Part shown: piece by piece, positions 15,161-23,372 of the stretch
Layout of the letters: each line of letters begins with the position of its first letter
Position numbering within the stretch: the stretch's first letter is position 1
NCBI GenBank assembly: GCA_002490525.1
Contig: DKUE01000036.1
Span: 16,170-64,769, forward strand
Origin: Ruminococcaceae bacterium UBA7212
GTDB lineage: Bacteria > Bacillota > Clostridia > Oscillospirales > Acutalibacteraceae
Direction: 5' to 3'
Length of the DNA: 48,600 bases
Position numbers and translations under genes: made by a program
Notes under the pieces: generated by a model
The model's database searches: none
What the model saw: only the letters and a program-made list of their open reading frames with translations
Told to the model about the DNA's origin: nothing

Positions 15161-16803
15161 AACAACACATTTTGGAAATTTCGATTCCCGAAACGCCCGA
15201 AACCGAAGCGCCCGAGATGCAGGCGGGCGTGATGTATGAGCATAACGCGACCGCACTGCGCTTTTTGCTCCCCGAAGCCTTTTGTGTATCCGACTGCCGT
15301 TGTTATGCGGAATTCGTGACGGTGTCGGGCATTGCGCGTACGGACTATTTAACGCCGGAGGCAAACGGCGCTGTTCTTTTGCCGATTCCTGTGGAGATTA
15401 CCTCGCAAATGACGGCACTTTGTGTCTTTCAAGTTGTTAAGGTCAGCGAGACAGGCAAAACTGAGCAGAAAGTCACGGCAAAAACAGTACGTCTGTATTT
15501 TTCGCCTTTGCAAAATACCGAAAAAATGCTGGATGCAGACCACGCCTTTTCTGTGAATATGCTGTTAGAGGCGATTCGGCAAAATACCTTTAAAGGGGAA
15601 AAGGGGGACAAAGGCGACAGTTATGTGCTGACCGCCGCAGACAAAACCGAAATTACCGAGCGGATTGACAGAAGCTTTTACGGACTGCCGTTGCAGCACA
15701 CGGCTCAGGGTGTCGGCACACTGCTGCTGCGCGGTGCAGGGGATACGCCGGCGATGTCTGCTTTGTGCGTAACCCCTGCAAAAGACGCTGAAGCGCTGTC
15801 TGCAATGAAGCTGACCGTCGGGGAGAATATGGCTGCCGGTGTGCTGGACAGTGCACTTTACAACACCTTTGAGAAGGACGCCGTTAACCCTAGTTATGTT
15901 ATGATTCCGCTGTATTTAAAGCCCAACACCGCCTACACGTTTTCTAAATTAGATGCAAACAAAACGAAGTGGCTCGTCTCGATGCTGGTGACGAGCGGAA
16001 ACCGTCAAACCTGTTTTTGCCATTCCGCACAGGATAGCGCGAATCTGCGCGAAATTCTGTTTACAACAGATGAGACGGGTATTGTGTACTTACGTGCCAG
16101 CGGCATATTTGTGGACAGAGAGAATTTTGATTATGTGCTTGCTAAGGATTGGGCGGGACTGACTGTGACGGAAACGGCGGCGACTTCCATATGCCGTGCA
16201 GTTTTTGAAACACCGCTTTACAGAATCGGCGAGAACTGTGCAGACAGCTTTAACGTTTTGACAGGTGAGGTTACGCGAACGGTTGCCGAGGCTGTGCTGA
16301 CTGCATCGCAGCTTGAGCAAACTGCCGCAGTGCTGAAAATCGGCGGACAGACCGTTTACCGTTATAAGCTGAATCTTCCGTCGGGCGCTGTACATAAGAA
16401 GTCTGCGGAGCGCGCGGGCCGGTGCAGTCATGCAAAAACACTTGCCGTACCGCTTTCGGCGGATACCGCATGCTCTTCCGCAGAGGAAAACGGTATCATG
16501 GGTGTATTTTTCGGTACGGCGGGTGCATTTGTTTATATCTACAGTGTGTTGGGGAAAGAAGATTTTAAGACTTTTTTGTCGGCAGAGCAGACAAACGGCA
16601 CGCCGCTCACGGTACGCTATTGCCGCGCAGAGACGGTGCGGGAGACAGCCGCCCCTGCACAGATACCCGTGTGGTACGGCAATCCCTGTTCTCTGCACAT
16701 TGCACCGAACACAGCGGCGGTGCGTGCTTGCTATGACGCAAGTATTTCGGATACAGTGTCGGATTTGGAGTCAAGAATACACCGGTTGGAGAATAACATA
16801 TAG
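15157..16803 (+). CDS. Phage baseplate (BppU-type) receptor-binding-like protein
   Basis: The 548-residue protein has an N-terminal beta domain like the baseplate upper protein of siphophages (about 1-120, ending TVRLYFSPLQ), a helix with FSVNMLLEAIRQN, and a short collagen-like GEKGDKGD at about 148-155. A long beta-rich C-terminal region of unclear fold follows, and a final coiled-coil heptad segment (TVSDLESRIHRLENN). Such proteins trimerise and bind cell-surface sugars in phage tails. Here no tail tube, tape measure, capsid or terminase gene is near. It starts after a GGAGGTG site and overlaps the regulator gene. It may be a leftover, or may have been adapted to bind the cell's own or a neighbour's surface. 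Confidence 0.7.
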   Translation: MKQHILEISIPETPETEAPEMQAGVMYEHNATALRFLLPEAFCVSDCRCYAEFVTVSGIARTDYLTPEANGAVLLPIPVEITSQMTALCVFQVVKVSETGKTEQKVTAKTVRLYFSPLQNTEKMLDADHAFSVNMLLEAIRQNTFKGEKGDKGDSYVLTAADKTEITERIDRSFYGLPLQHTAQGVGTLLLRGAGDTPAMSALCVTPAKDAEALSAMKLTVGENMAAGVLDSALYNTFEKDAVNPSYVMIPLYLKPNTAYTFSKLDANKTKWLVSMLVTSGNRQTCFCHSAQDSANLREILFTTDETGIVYLRASGIFVDRENFDYVLAKDWAGLTVTETAATSICRAVFETPLYRIGENCADSFNVLTGEVTRTVAEAVLTASQLEQTAAVLKIGGQTVYRYKLNLPSGAVHKKSAERAGRCSHAKTLAVPLSADTACSSAEENGIMGVFFGTAGAFVYIYSVLGKEDFKTFLSAEQTNGTPLTVRYCRAETVRETAAPAQIPVWYGNPCSLHIAPNTAAVRACYDASISDTVSDLESRIHRLENNI

Positions 16804-16818
16804 CAGGGAGGAATTTAT

Positions 16819-17697
16819 ATGGAAAAATTGTTTAACGGTATCGATGTGTCCAAATGGCAGGGCGACATCGATTGGCAGAAGGTGAAAAACGCGGGCGTAC
16901 AGTTTGCCATGCTACGCGACGGTTTCGGCAGATATGCCGGGCAGGCGGATGAAACCTTTGAAAAAAATTATCAAAATGCAAAAGCGGCAGGCTTGTTTGT
17001 CGGTGCGTACCATTACAGCTATGCCAAAAATGCACAGCAGGCAAAGGCGGAAGCGGAATACTGTCTGTCGATTTTGAAAGGAAAGGTATTTGATTTCCCG
17101 GTTTGCTACGATGTGGAAGACGAAACGCAGAAATCGCTGACGAAAAATGAAATTTCCGATATCGTAACCGCATTTTGCGAAACACTCGAAAATGCGGGAT
17201 ATTATGTCAGTGTATATATGAACTTGTCATGGCTGAATACGAAACTGCGCGAGGATGTTTTTCAAAAGTACGATATTTGGCTCGCACATTGGGTCAAAGA
17301 AACGACCTTTGAGAGAAGGTACGGCATTTGGCAATATGCCTCAGACGGCACGGTGGACGGCATTAAGGGACGAGTGGATATGAATTTTGCCTATAAAAAT
17401 TATCCGTCTGTTATGGCGTCTAAGGGACTGAACGGGTATCCGAAAAACGGTTCGGCTACGCCCCCCGTTCTGCCTTCGGCATTTCCTGCGAAAATGATGG
17501 TGACACTCCACGATACGCCGTTGTACGTTTCATCCACTGCCAAAACGCCCGCGGCCAGAAGGTCGGGTACGTTTTATATTTATGACGGCAAAGAAATGCA
17601 CGGGCGGTATCGCATTACCGTTTCTGCGGAGCGGGCAGGCAAGCGTCCGATTGCGGAAAATGTTACGGGCTATGTGAACAAATCCGATTTGAGGTGA
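16819..17697 (+). CDS. GH25 lysozyme (phage-type endolysin) with SH3-like C-terminus
   Basis: The 292-residue protein is an N-acetylmuramidase that cuts the glycan strands of peptidoglycan. The GH25 domain spans about residues 5-195: the first catalytic-site motif GIDVSKWQGDIDW is at the N-terminus, the acidic pair lies in CYDVEDE at about 96-102, and the late WQYAS...DMNFA motif closes the domain. The C-terminal 80 residues (PLYVSS...GYVNKSDL) resemble an SH3b wall-binding domain. There is no signal peptide, so release needs the holin encoded two genes later. An AGGGAGG site precedes the ATG. Confidence 0.92.
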   Translation: MEKLFNGIDVSKWQGDIDWQKVKNAGVQFAMLRDGFGRYAGQADETFEKNYQNAKAAGLFVGAYHYSYAKNAQQAKAEAEYCLSILKGKVFDFPVCYDVEDETQKSLTKNEISDIVTAFCETLENAGYYVSVYMNLSWLNTKLREDVFQKYDIWLAHWVKETTFERRYGIWQYASDGTVDGIKGRVDMNFAYKNYPSVMASKGLNGYPKNGSATPPVLPSAFPAKMMVTLHDTPLYVSSTAKTPAARRSGTFYIYDGKEMHGRYRITVSAERAGKRPIAENVTGYVNKSDLR

Positions 17698-17702
17698 GGG
17701 CT

Positions 17703-17978
17703 TTGCCCGAAAAGGAATTATATGAACACAGAATTGCCAAATTGGAGGATGATGTAAAGCATTTGTATTCCAAGGTGAACGGTTTTGCTGTCGCGAATGC
17801 GGAAATGAATACAAAATTGGACAGCGTACTGGTCACTTTAGGCGAATTGAAAGAAAGTATTCAGGCAGTCAGCGCCCGACCCGCAAAATTGTGGGATAAG
17901 CTTCTGTTCGCCGTGCTTTCGGCGGTAGGTACGGGCCTCGGTGCGGCGCTTCTGCTGTTTTTAAAGAACGGAGGATAA
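17703..17978 (+). CDS. XhlA-like holin-associated protein
   Basis: The product has 91 residues from a TTG at 17703, which follows AGGTGAGGG; a GTG at 17694 in the same frame is the alternative start and overlaps the lysozyme stop. It is made of an N-terminal coiled coil (ELYEHRIAKLEDDVKHLYSKV, then a second Leu-heptad stretch) and one C-terminal membrane helix (LLFAVLSAVGTGLGAALLLFL). This is the layout of the hemolysin XhlA family, which in PBSX-like phages acts with holin XhlB to open the membrane for the lysin. Its place between lysozyme and holin supports this. Confidence 0.75.
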   Translation: MPEKELYEHRIAKLEDDVKHLYSKVNGFAVANAEMNTKLDSVLVTLGELKESIQAVSARPAKLWDKLLFAVLSAVGTGLGAALLLFLKNGG

Positions 17979-17984
17979 TTTTGT

Positions 17985-18230
17985 ATGGACATTGTCAAAT
18001 ATATTTTGGATAAAGCACTGATTTTGATTCCCGTGCTCAATATCATCGGTATGCTTTTAAAAAATATTGAAAAGATACCGGATAAGTATATTCCGCTGAT
18101 TTTGCTTGTGTTCGGTGTGCTCGGTGCCGTCGCACTTGCGGGCTTATCTGCGGATTCCGTTATTCAAGGCGTGCTGGTTACCGGTGTTGCGGTGTACGGC
18201 AATCAGGTTGTCAAACAGCTGAAAAAGTAG
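17985..18230 (+). CDS. Phage-type holin
   Basis: The 81-residue protein has two to three hydrophobic helices (about 8-25, 35-55 and 58-73) and a charged C-terminus (NQVVKQLKK), like small class I/II holins of Listeria and clostridial phages. Holins build up in the membrane and open it at a set time so that a signal-less lysozyme reaches the wall. The ATG follows a GGAGG site by about ten bases and the gene lies six bases after the XhlA-like gene. It is the last gene before a terminator. Confidence 0.82.
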   Translation: MDIVKYILDKALILIPVLNIIGMLLKNIEKIPDKYIPLILLVFGVLGAVALAGLSADSVIQGVLVTGVAVYGNQVVKQLKK

Positions 18231-18243
18231 TTTTATTCTGCTT

Positions 18244-18293
18244 TGCGGGTGAAAGGGATGTTCATAAAAGCATCCTTTTTGCCCGCATTTTTT
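18244..18293 (+). terminator. Terminator closing the lysis cassette
   Basis: GCGGGTGAAAGGGATG pairs, with a few G-T pairs, to CATCCTTTTTGCCCGC around a ten-base loop and is followed by ATTTTTT. It begins 13 bases after the holin stop, so the cassette is a closed unit separate from the polysaccharide cluster. Confidence 0.85.
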
Positions 18294-18348
18294 AGCAATT
18301 TGCCCTAAATTTGCTGCGCATTTTTACAACATAAAAGATGCGATTTTG

Positions 18349-18377
18349 TTGACATTCACAAGCCCGGTGTGTATAAT
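18349..18377 (+). promoter_or_regulatory. Sigma-A promoter of the polysaccharide cluster
   Basis: A perfect TTGACA at 18349-18354 and a perfect TATAAT at 18372-18377 lie 17 bases apart, 41 bases before the first gene of the cluster. No operator was recognised beside it. Confidence 0.92.
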
Positions 18378-18418
18378 TATAGATTAGATAGTTGGGCTTA
18401 TATCATCGGAGGTTTTTT

Positions 18419-19027
18419 ATGTATTCTTATGCAAAAAGAGCATTAGATATTTTATCCTCTTTTCTTGCAATTGTGGTTTTGTCTCCGTTACTGCTTGTGC
18501 TTTCTCTGGCGGTCAAATGCACGTCAAAGGGGCCTGTTTTGTTCAAGCAAAAGCGTGTCGGTAAGGGAAAGACCTATTTTCAAATTTGGAAATTCCGCAC
18601 GATGCGGACCGATACCCCGAAAGATTGCCCGACCCATATGCTTGAAAATCCCGACCGATATATTACAAAAGTCGGGCGCTTTTTACGCAAGACCAGTTTG
18701 GATGAGTTGCCGCAGTTATTTAACATTTTGGCAGGTCACATGTCCGTTGTCGGACCGCGCCCCGCGCTCTGGAATCAGTACGACCTGCTGGAGGCGCGGG
18801 ACCAATACGGTGCAAACGATATTCGGCCCGGACTTACGGGGTGGGCGCAGATTAACGGGCGCGACGAGCTGCCGATTGATGTGAAGGCAAAGCTGGACGG
18901 TGAATATGTGGAAAAGTACGGGCTTTCCATGGATATAAAATGCCTGTTCGGCACGGTGAAAAACGTTTTGAAGGGCGACGGCGTAGTCGAAGGTGCGACG
19001 GTGCAGCAGGACGGGGTGACAAAATGA
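18419..19027 (+). CDS. Priming sugar-phosphate transferase (PglC/WcaJ type)
   Basis: This enzyme starts the repeat unit by moving a sugar 1-phosphate from a UDP-sugar to undecaprenyl phosphate. At 202 residues it is the short, monotopic form: one N-terminal membrane helix (about 11-31) and the catalytic domain with QKRVGKG, FQIWKFRTM, the Asp-Glu pair in TSLDELPQLFNIL and the SVVGPRP and RPGLTGWAQINGR motifs. The ATG at 18419 follows TCGGAGG; an earlier TTG in frame is not needed. It is the first gene of the cluster and overlaps the next by ATGA. Confidence 0.93.
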   Translation: MYSYAKRALDILSSFLAIVVLSPLLLVLSLAVKCTSKGPVLFKQKRVGKGKTYFQIWKFRTMRTDTPKDCPTHMLENPDRYITKVGRFLRKTSLDELPQLFNILAGHMSVVGPRPALWNQYDLLEARDQYGANDIRPGLTGWAQINGRDELPIDVKAKLDGEYVEKYGLSMDIKCLFGTVKNVLKGDGVVEGATVQQDGVTK

Positions 19028-20163
19028 AAATCATGGTATTGTCTGCGCACACGACCTCTTTGTTTTGGTTCCGAATGAATATGATGCAGACCTTTTTGGA
19101 AAACGGCTATACGGTATATGCCGTTGGGTCGGAAGCAGAGCAGGAATGGGCGCAGAAGTTTGCGGAGCGGGGCATTGTTTACCGTCAGATTCCCGTCAGC
19201 CGCAACGGAGTGAATCCGTTGGAAGACCTGAAAACATACCGTGCTGTTTGTGCACTGTTTCGCGAAATACAGCCGGACAAGGTTTTTGCATATCAGGCGA
19301 AGGCAATTGTGTACGGCGCTTTAGCGGCACGCACCTGCAAGGTGCCGGAGTTTTATGCACTGGTTGCGGGCTTAGGTTCCATTTTCCGCGGTGAAGGTAC
19401 AAAAGCAAAGCTAGTGCGCGCGGTTTTGACCGCGCAATATAAGCTTGCCTGCAAAGAGAGTCGTGCGGTGATTTTTCAAAATGAGGATGACCGCTCGGAG
19501 TTTGTTTCTCGCGGTATTGTTTCGAAAGAAAAAACGGCAATGATTCACGGCTCCGGCGTGGATTTAACGCATTTTTCTGCGGCACCCGTTCCCGAGACGC
19601 TTCGATTCCTGTTTATCGGACGGTTGATTAAAGACAAAGGTGTGCAGGAATATTTAGAGGCTTGCCGTATTCTGAAAAAAACCTGTCCGCAGGCGGAGTG
19701 TATGCTTATCGGTCCGTTTGACAGCAACCCGTCGGCATTACTGCCGGACGAGCTTGCGGCATATACAGATGACGGCACGGTGACTTATTTCGGCGAGCAG
19801 GCGGATGTTCGTCCGTTTTTGGAAAAAACAACTGTATTTGTGTTGCCCTCTTACCATGAGGGCACACCGAAAACCGTGCTGGAGGCTATGGCAACAGGGC
19901 GTGCGGTCATTACGACAGACGCACCCGGTTGCCGTGAAACCGTAACGGACGGTGTAAACGGATTTTTGGTTCCTGTGAAAAATGCCGAGGCGGTCGCCGC
20001 GGCAATGCGGCGTTTAGCCGAACAGCCGCAACTGTGCCGTACATTCGGTGCAGCCGGACGGAAAATCGCTGAGGAAAAATATGATGTAAATAAGGTCAAT
20101 GCGGCCATTATGGATATTATGTCCATGCAGAGGAAGGAAGCAAAAGAGTATGTCACTGTATGA
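19024..20163 (+). CDS. Glycosyltransferase family 4
   Basis: The 379-residue GT-B enzyme has an N-terminal acceptor domain starting MKIMVLSAHTTSLFWFR and a C-terminal donor domain with RFLFIGRLIKDKGVQEYLEA and the nucleotide-sugar motif LPSYHEGTPKTVLEAMATGRAVITTD, where the E-x7-E pair is seen. It most resembles the PglA/WbpX-like enzymes that add the second sugar after a PglC-type primer, which fits its place. The ATG at 19024 overlaps the primer gene; the longer upstream frame is rejected. Confidence 0.9.
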   Translation: MKIMVLSAHTTSLFWFRMNMMQTFLENGYTVYAVGSEAEQEWAQKFAERGIVYRQIPVSRNGVNPLEDLKTYRAVCALFREIQPDKVFAYQAKAIVYGALAARTCKVPEFYALVAGLGSIFRGEGTKAKLVRAVLTAQYKLACKESRAVIFQNEDDRSEFVSRGIVSKEKTAMIHGSGVDLTHFSAAPVPETLRFLFIGRLIKDKGVQEYLEACRILKKTCPQAECMLIGPFDSNPSALLPDELAAYTDDGTVTYFGEQADVRPFLEKTTVFVLPSYHEGTPKTVLEAMATGRAVITTDAPGCRETVTDGVNGFLVPVKNAEAVAAAMRRLAEQPQLCRTFGAAGRKIAEEKYDVNKVNAAIMDIMSMQRKEAKEYVTV

Positions 20164-21469
20164 GAAAATCGTAAACGGAGAAGAGAAAATTTCACTGGTG
20201 GGACTTGGTTATGTCGGAATGCCTATTGCGGTAGCATTTTCTAAAAAAGTCAGGGTCGTGGGCTTTGATTTAAACGCGGCGAAAATTGCGCTGTACAAAA
20301 ACGGCATCGACCCGACCAACGAGGTCGGCGATGACGCTATTAAAAACTGTACCGTGGAATTTACAGCCGACGAAACAAAGCTGCGGGAGGCAAAATTCCA
20401 TATTGTCGCTGTGCCGACGCCTGTAAACGATGACCATACGCCTGACCTTTCCCCGGTAGAGGGTGCTTCGCAGATTGTCGGCAGAAATCTGACCAAAGGT
20501 TCTATTGTTATTTATGAAAGTACGGTTTATCCCGGTGTTACGGAAGATGTATGCGTGCCCATTTTAGAAAAAGAATCAGGGCTTCGCTGCGGTGTCGACT
20601 TTAAGGTCGGTTATTCCCCGGAACGCATCAACCCCGGCGATAAGGTACACAGACTGGAGACCATTACAAAGATTGTCAGCGGTATGGACGAAGAAACCTT
20701 GGACACCGTTGCAAAGGTATACGAGCTGGTCGTTGAGGCAGGCGTACACCGTGCAGAAAGCATTAAGGTCGCCGAAGCGGCGAAGGTAATTGAAAACAGC
20801 CAGCGCGATATCAACATTGCATTTATGAACGAGCTTTCCATTATCTTTAACAAAATGGGCATTGATACGCAGTCTGTTCTGCAGGCGGCGGGTACGAAGT
20901 GGAATTTCTTAAAGTTCTATCCGGGTCTTGTCGGTGGGCACTGTATCGGTGTGGACCCTTATTATTTGACTTACAAGGCGGAAGAGATGGGCTATCACAG
21001 CCAAATTATTCTGTCCGGCCGCCGTATCAATGACGATATGGGTAAATATGTTGCAGAAAGTACCGTGAAAAATCTGATTAAAGCGGATGTTTCTATTAAA
21101 AATGCCAAGGTAGCCATTCTCGGCTTTACGTTTAAAGAGAATTGTCCCGACACACGCAATACCAAAATTATTGATATTTATAACGAGTTAAAGGAATACG
21201 GCATTACAGCAGTGATTGCCGATCCGACCGCTGATGCAGATGAGGCAAAACGGCTGTACGGTATCGAGTTTGCCGATATGCAGACCATTTCTGACTGTGA
21301 TGCGGTGATACTTGCCGTTGCGCACACGCAGTTTAAGGATTTGACACAGGCGGATTTTGACAAGATGTTCAAGGCCGGCAGCAACCAAGAAAAGGTGCTG
21401 ATAGATATTAAGGGACTTTTGGACCGCAAAGCGTATGTGTCTGCGGGCTATAATTATTGGAGATTATAA
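20150..21469 (+). CDS. tviB: UDP-N-acetyl-hexosamine 6-dehydrogenase (TviB/WbpA type)
   Basis: The enzyme oxidises C6 of UDP-GlcNAc or UDP-GalNAc twice to the uronic acid, using NAD. The 439-residue protein shows the NAD motif VGLGYVGMP at about 15-23, the middle VPTP and YESTVYPG segments, the SPERINPGDK block and the catalytic cysteine in GGHCIGVDPYY (about Cys265). The wording of these blocks fits TviB/WbpA better than UDP-ManNAc dehydrogenase WecC or UDP-glucose dehydrogenase. With the epimerase gene next, the likely product is UDP-GalNAcA. It overlaps the preceding glycosyltransferase by 14 bases. Confidence 0.9.
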   Translation: MSLYEKIVNGEEKISLVGLGYVGMPIAVAFSKKVRVVGFDLNAAKIALYKNGIDPTNEVGDDAIKNCTVEFTADETKLREAKFHIVAVPTPVNDDHTPDLSPVEGASQIVGRNLTKGSIVIYESTVYPGVTEDVCVPILEKESGLRCGVDFKVGYSPERINPGDKVHRLETITKIVSGMDEETLDTVAKVYELVVEAGVHRAESIKVAEAAKVIENSQRDINIAFMNELSIIFNKMGIDTQSVLQAAGTKWNFLKFYPGLVGGHCIGVDPYYLTYKAEEMGYHSQIILSGRRINDDMGKYVAESTVKNLIKADVSIKNAKVAILGFTFKENCPDTRNTKIIDIYNELKEYGITAVIADPTADADEAKRLYGIEFADMQTISDCDAVILAVAHTQFKDLTQADFDKMFKAGSNQEKVLIDIKGLLDRKAYVSAGYNYWRL

Positions 21470-21470
21470 T

Positions 21471-22445
21471 ATGGGTTACAAAGAATTAACATTTCCTGAA
21501 AATACAACCTTTTTAGTGACGGGTGCCGCAGGCTTTATCGGCTCAAATCTTTGCGAGGCGATTCTTGAAAAAGGCTGTAAAGTAAAAGCACTGGACGATT
21601 TGTCTACCGGTAAGCAGGCGAACATTGACATGTTTGCCGACCATCCGAATTACACCTTTATAAAAGGCGATATCAAAGATTTGGCGGTCTGCATGCAAGC
21701 CTGCGAGGGTGTGGATTATGTGCTGAATCAAGCGGCGTGGGGCAGTGTGCCGCGTTCGATTGAGATGCCGATTTTTTACTGCAAAAACAATATTGAGGGT
21801 ACGCTCAATATGCTGGAGGCGGCGCGCCGAAACGGTGTAAAGAAGTTTGTTTACGCATCTTCTTCCTCTGTTTACGGAGATGAGCCGAATTTGCCGAAAA
21901 CAGAGGGGCGCGAGGGGAATTTGCTTTCGCCCTATGCGCTGACCAAGCGCTGTGACGAGGAATATGCAAAGCTTTACACGAAGCTTTACGGCCTGGATAC
22001 GTACGGCATGCGGTATTTCAATGTGTTTGGCCGCCGGCAGGACCCTGACGGTGCGTATGCGGCGGTTATTCCGAAATTTCTGAAACAGCTGATGCGCGGC
22101 GAAACGCCGACCATCAACGGCGACGGTAAGCAGAGCCGCGATTTCACTTATATTGACAATGTCATAGAAGCAAATTTAAAGGCCTGCCTTGCACCGCATG
22201 CGGCGGCGGGCGAAGCGTTTAATATCGCGTACGGCGGCAGAGAATATCTGATTGATATTTACTATGGTTTGACAAAGGCTTTAGGTCTTTCGGTGGAGCC
22301 GAACTTCGGTCCCGACCGCAAAGGGGACATTAAGCATTCCAATGCGGATATTTCGAAGGCGAAAAGCCTTTTGGGGTATGACCCCGATTACAGCTTTGAC
22401 GACGGCATCAAGCTTGCCATCGACTGGTATAAGGAGAATCTGTAA
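21471..22445 (+). CDS. tviC: UDP-GlcNAc/UDP-GlcNAcA 4-epimerase (TviC/WbpP type)
   Basis: The 324-residue extended short-chain dehydrogenase has the NAD loop TGAAGFIGSN near residues 17-26, the catalytic serine region YASSSSVYGD, and Tyr155 and Lys in SPYALTK. The NQAAWGSVPRSIE sequence is typical of the WbpP/TviC group, which turn N-acetylated UDP-glucosamines into the galacto form. It is one base after the dehydrogenase stop; the pair should give UDP-GalNAcA for the polymer. Confidence 0.9.
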   Translation: MGYKELTFPENTTFLVTGAAGFIGSNLCEAILEKGCKVKALDDLSTGKQANIDMFADHPNYTFIKGDIKDLAVCMQACEGVDYVLNQAAWGSVPRSIEMPIFYCKNNIEGTLNMLEAARRNGVKKFVYASSSSVYGDEPNLPKTEGREGNLLSPYALTKRCDEEYAKLYTKLYGLDTYGMRYFNVFGRRQDPDGAYAAVIPKFLKQLMRGETPTINGDGKQSRDFTYIDNVIEANLKACLAPHAAAGEAFNIAYGGREYLIDIYYGLTKALGLSVEPNFGPDRKGDIKHSNADISKAKSLLGYDPDYSFDDGIKLAIDWYKENL

Positions 22446-22448
22446 GCC

Positions 22449-23333
22449 GTGTTGGATTATAAAAAACTGATTAAAAACCGAGAACTTCGGTTGCAGCTTA
22501 TCAAACTGTTGTCGTTTATTCCGTCGGCACCGTATCTCAAACTGGTATATCGCATTAAGACGGGGAAAACGCTGCACTTAAAAAATCCGGTTGGCTTTAA
22601 CGAAAAGCTCAATTGGCTGAAACTGCACGAGCAACATGCGGAGTACACACAGCTGGTGGACAAGCTCGCCGTGCGGGAGTATATTCGAGCTAAAATCGGG
22701 GAGGAATATTTATTTCCTTTGCTTGGCTCGTGGGACAGCTTTGATGACATTGATTTTGACGCGCTTCCCGAAAAGTTTGTTTTAAAGTGCAATCACGATT
22801 CCGGCAGTGTCAAGCTGATTACAGATAAAACCGCGATAGATAAGGCGGAGCTGAAAACATTTTTCGACCGCAGACTGGCGATGAATGCGTATTGCCTGGG
22901 ACGTGAATATCCGTATAAGGATGTAAAGCCCCGAATTATGGCGGAGGCATTTATGGAAGCACCCGATGGCGGCGGCATTAACGATTATAAGTTTTTCTGC
23001 TTCCACGGCAAGCCGAAAATTATGTTTGTGGCAACCGACCGCGCCACAGATGTGCGCTTTGACTTTTTCGATATGGATTTCAATCATTTGGATATTGAGA
23101 ACATTCACGAGCATTCGGAAAAGGCCGTTCCGAAGCCGGCGTGCTTTGACCAAATGAAAGCGCTTGCCGAAACACTCTGTCAGGGGATGAAGTTCGTCCG
23201 TATTGATTTGTATGAAATCGGCGGAAAAATCTATTTCGGTGAATTTACTTTCTTTCACGGCGGCGGTTTTTACTTATTTAACCCGCCGCATTGGGAAAAA
23301 GACCTGGGCGATTGGATTCAGATTGACACATAA
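22449..23333 (+). CDS. TupA-like ATP-grasp protein
   Basis: This 294-residue protein matches the TupA-like ATP-grasp family found in capsule and teichuronopeptide loci: an N-terminal helical part with TLHLKNPVGFNEKLNWLKL, the ATP-binding LPEKFVLKCNHDSGSVKLI, and a late Mg-binding segment FVRIDLYEIGGKIYFGEFTF. ATP-grasp enzymes join a carboxylate to an amine through an acyl phosphate. TupA itself was linked to adding polyglutamate to a uronic-acid polymer. Here it follows the UDP-GalNAcA genes directly, so amide formation on the uronic acid is a reasonable inference. It starts at a GTG. It is distinct from the two following ATP-grasps. Confidence 0.85.
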   Translation: MLDYKKLIKNRELRLQLIKLLSFIPSAPYLKLVYRIKTGKTLHLKNPVGFNEKLNWLKLHEQHAEYTQLVDKLAVREYIRAKIGEEYLFPLLGSWDSFDDIDFDALPEKFVLKCNHDSGSVKLITDKTAIDKAELKTFFDRRLAMNAYCLGREYPYKDVKPRIMAEAFMEAPDGGGINDYKFFCFHGKPKIMFVATDRATDVRFDFFDMDFNHLDIENIHEHSEKAVPKPACFDQMKALAETLCQGMKFVRIDLYEIGGKIYFGEFTFFHGGGFYLFNPPHWEKDLGDWIQIDT

Positions 23334-23372
23334 AAGCACAGCAAAGAAACGGATGAAGGGTGTTAAACGGAT

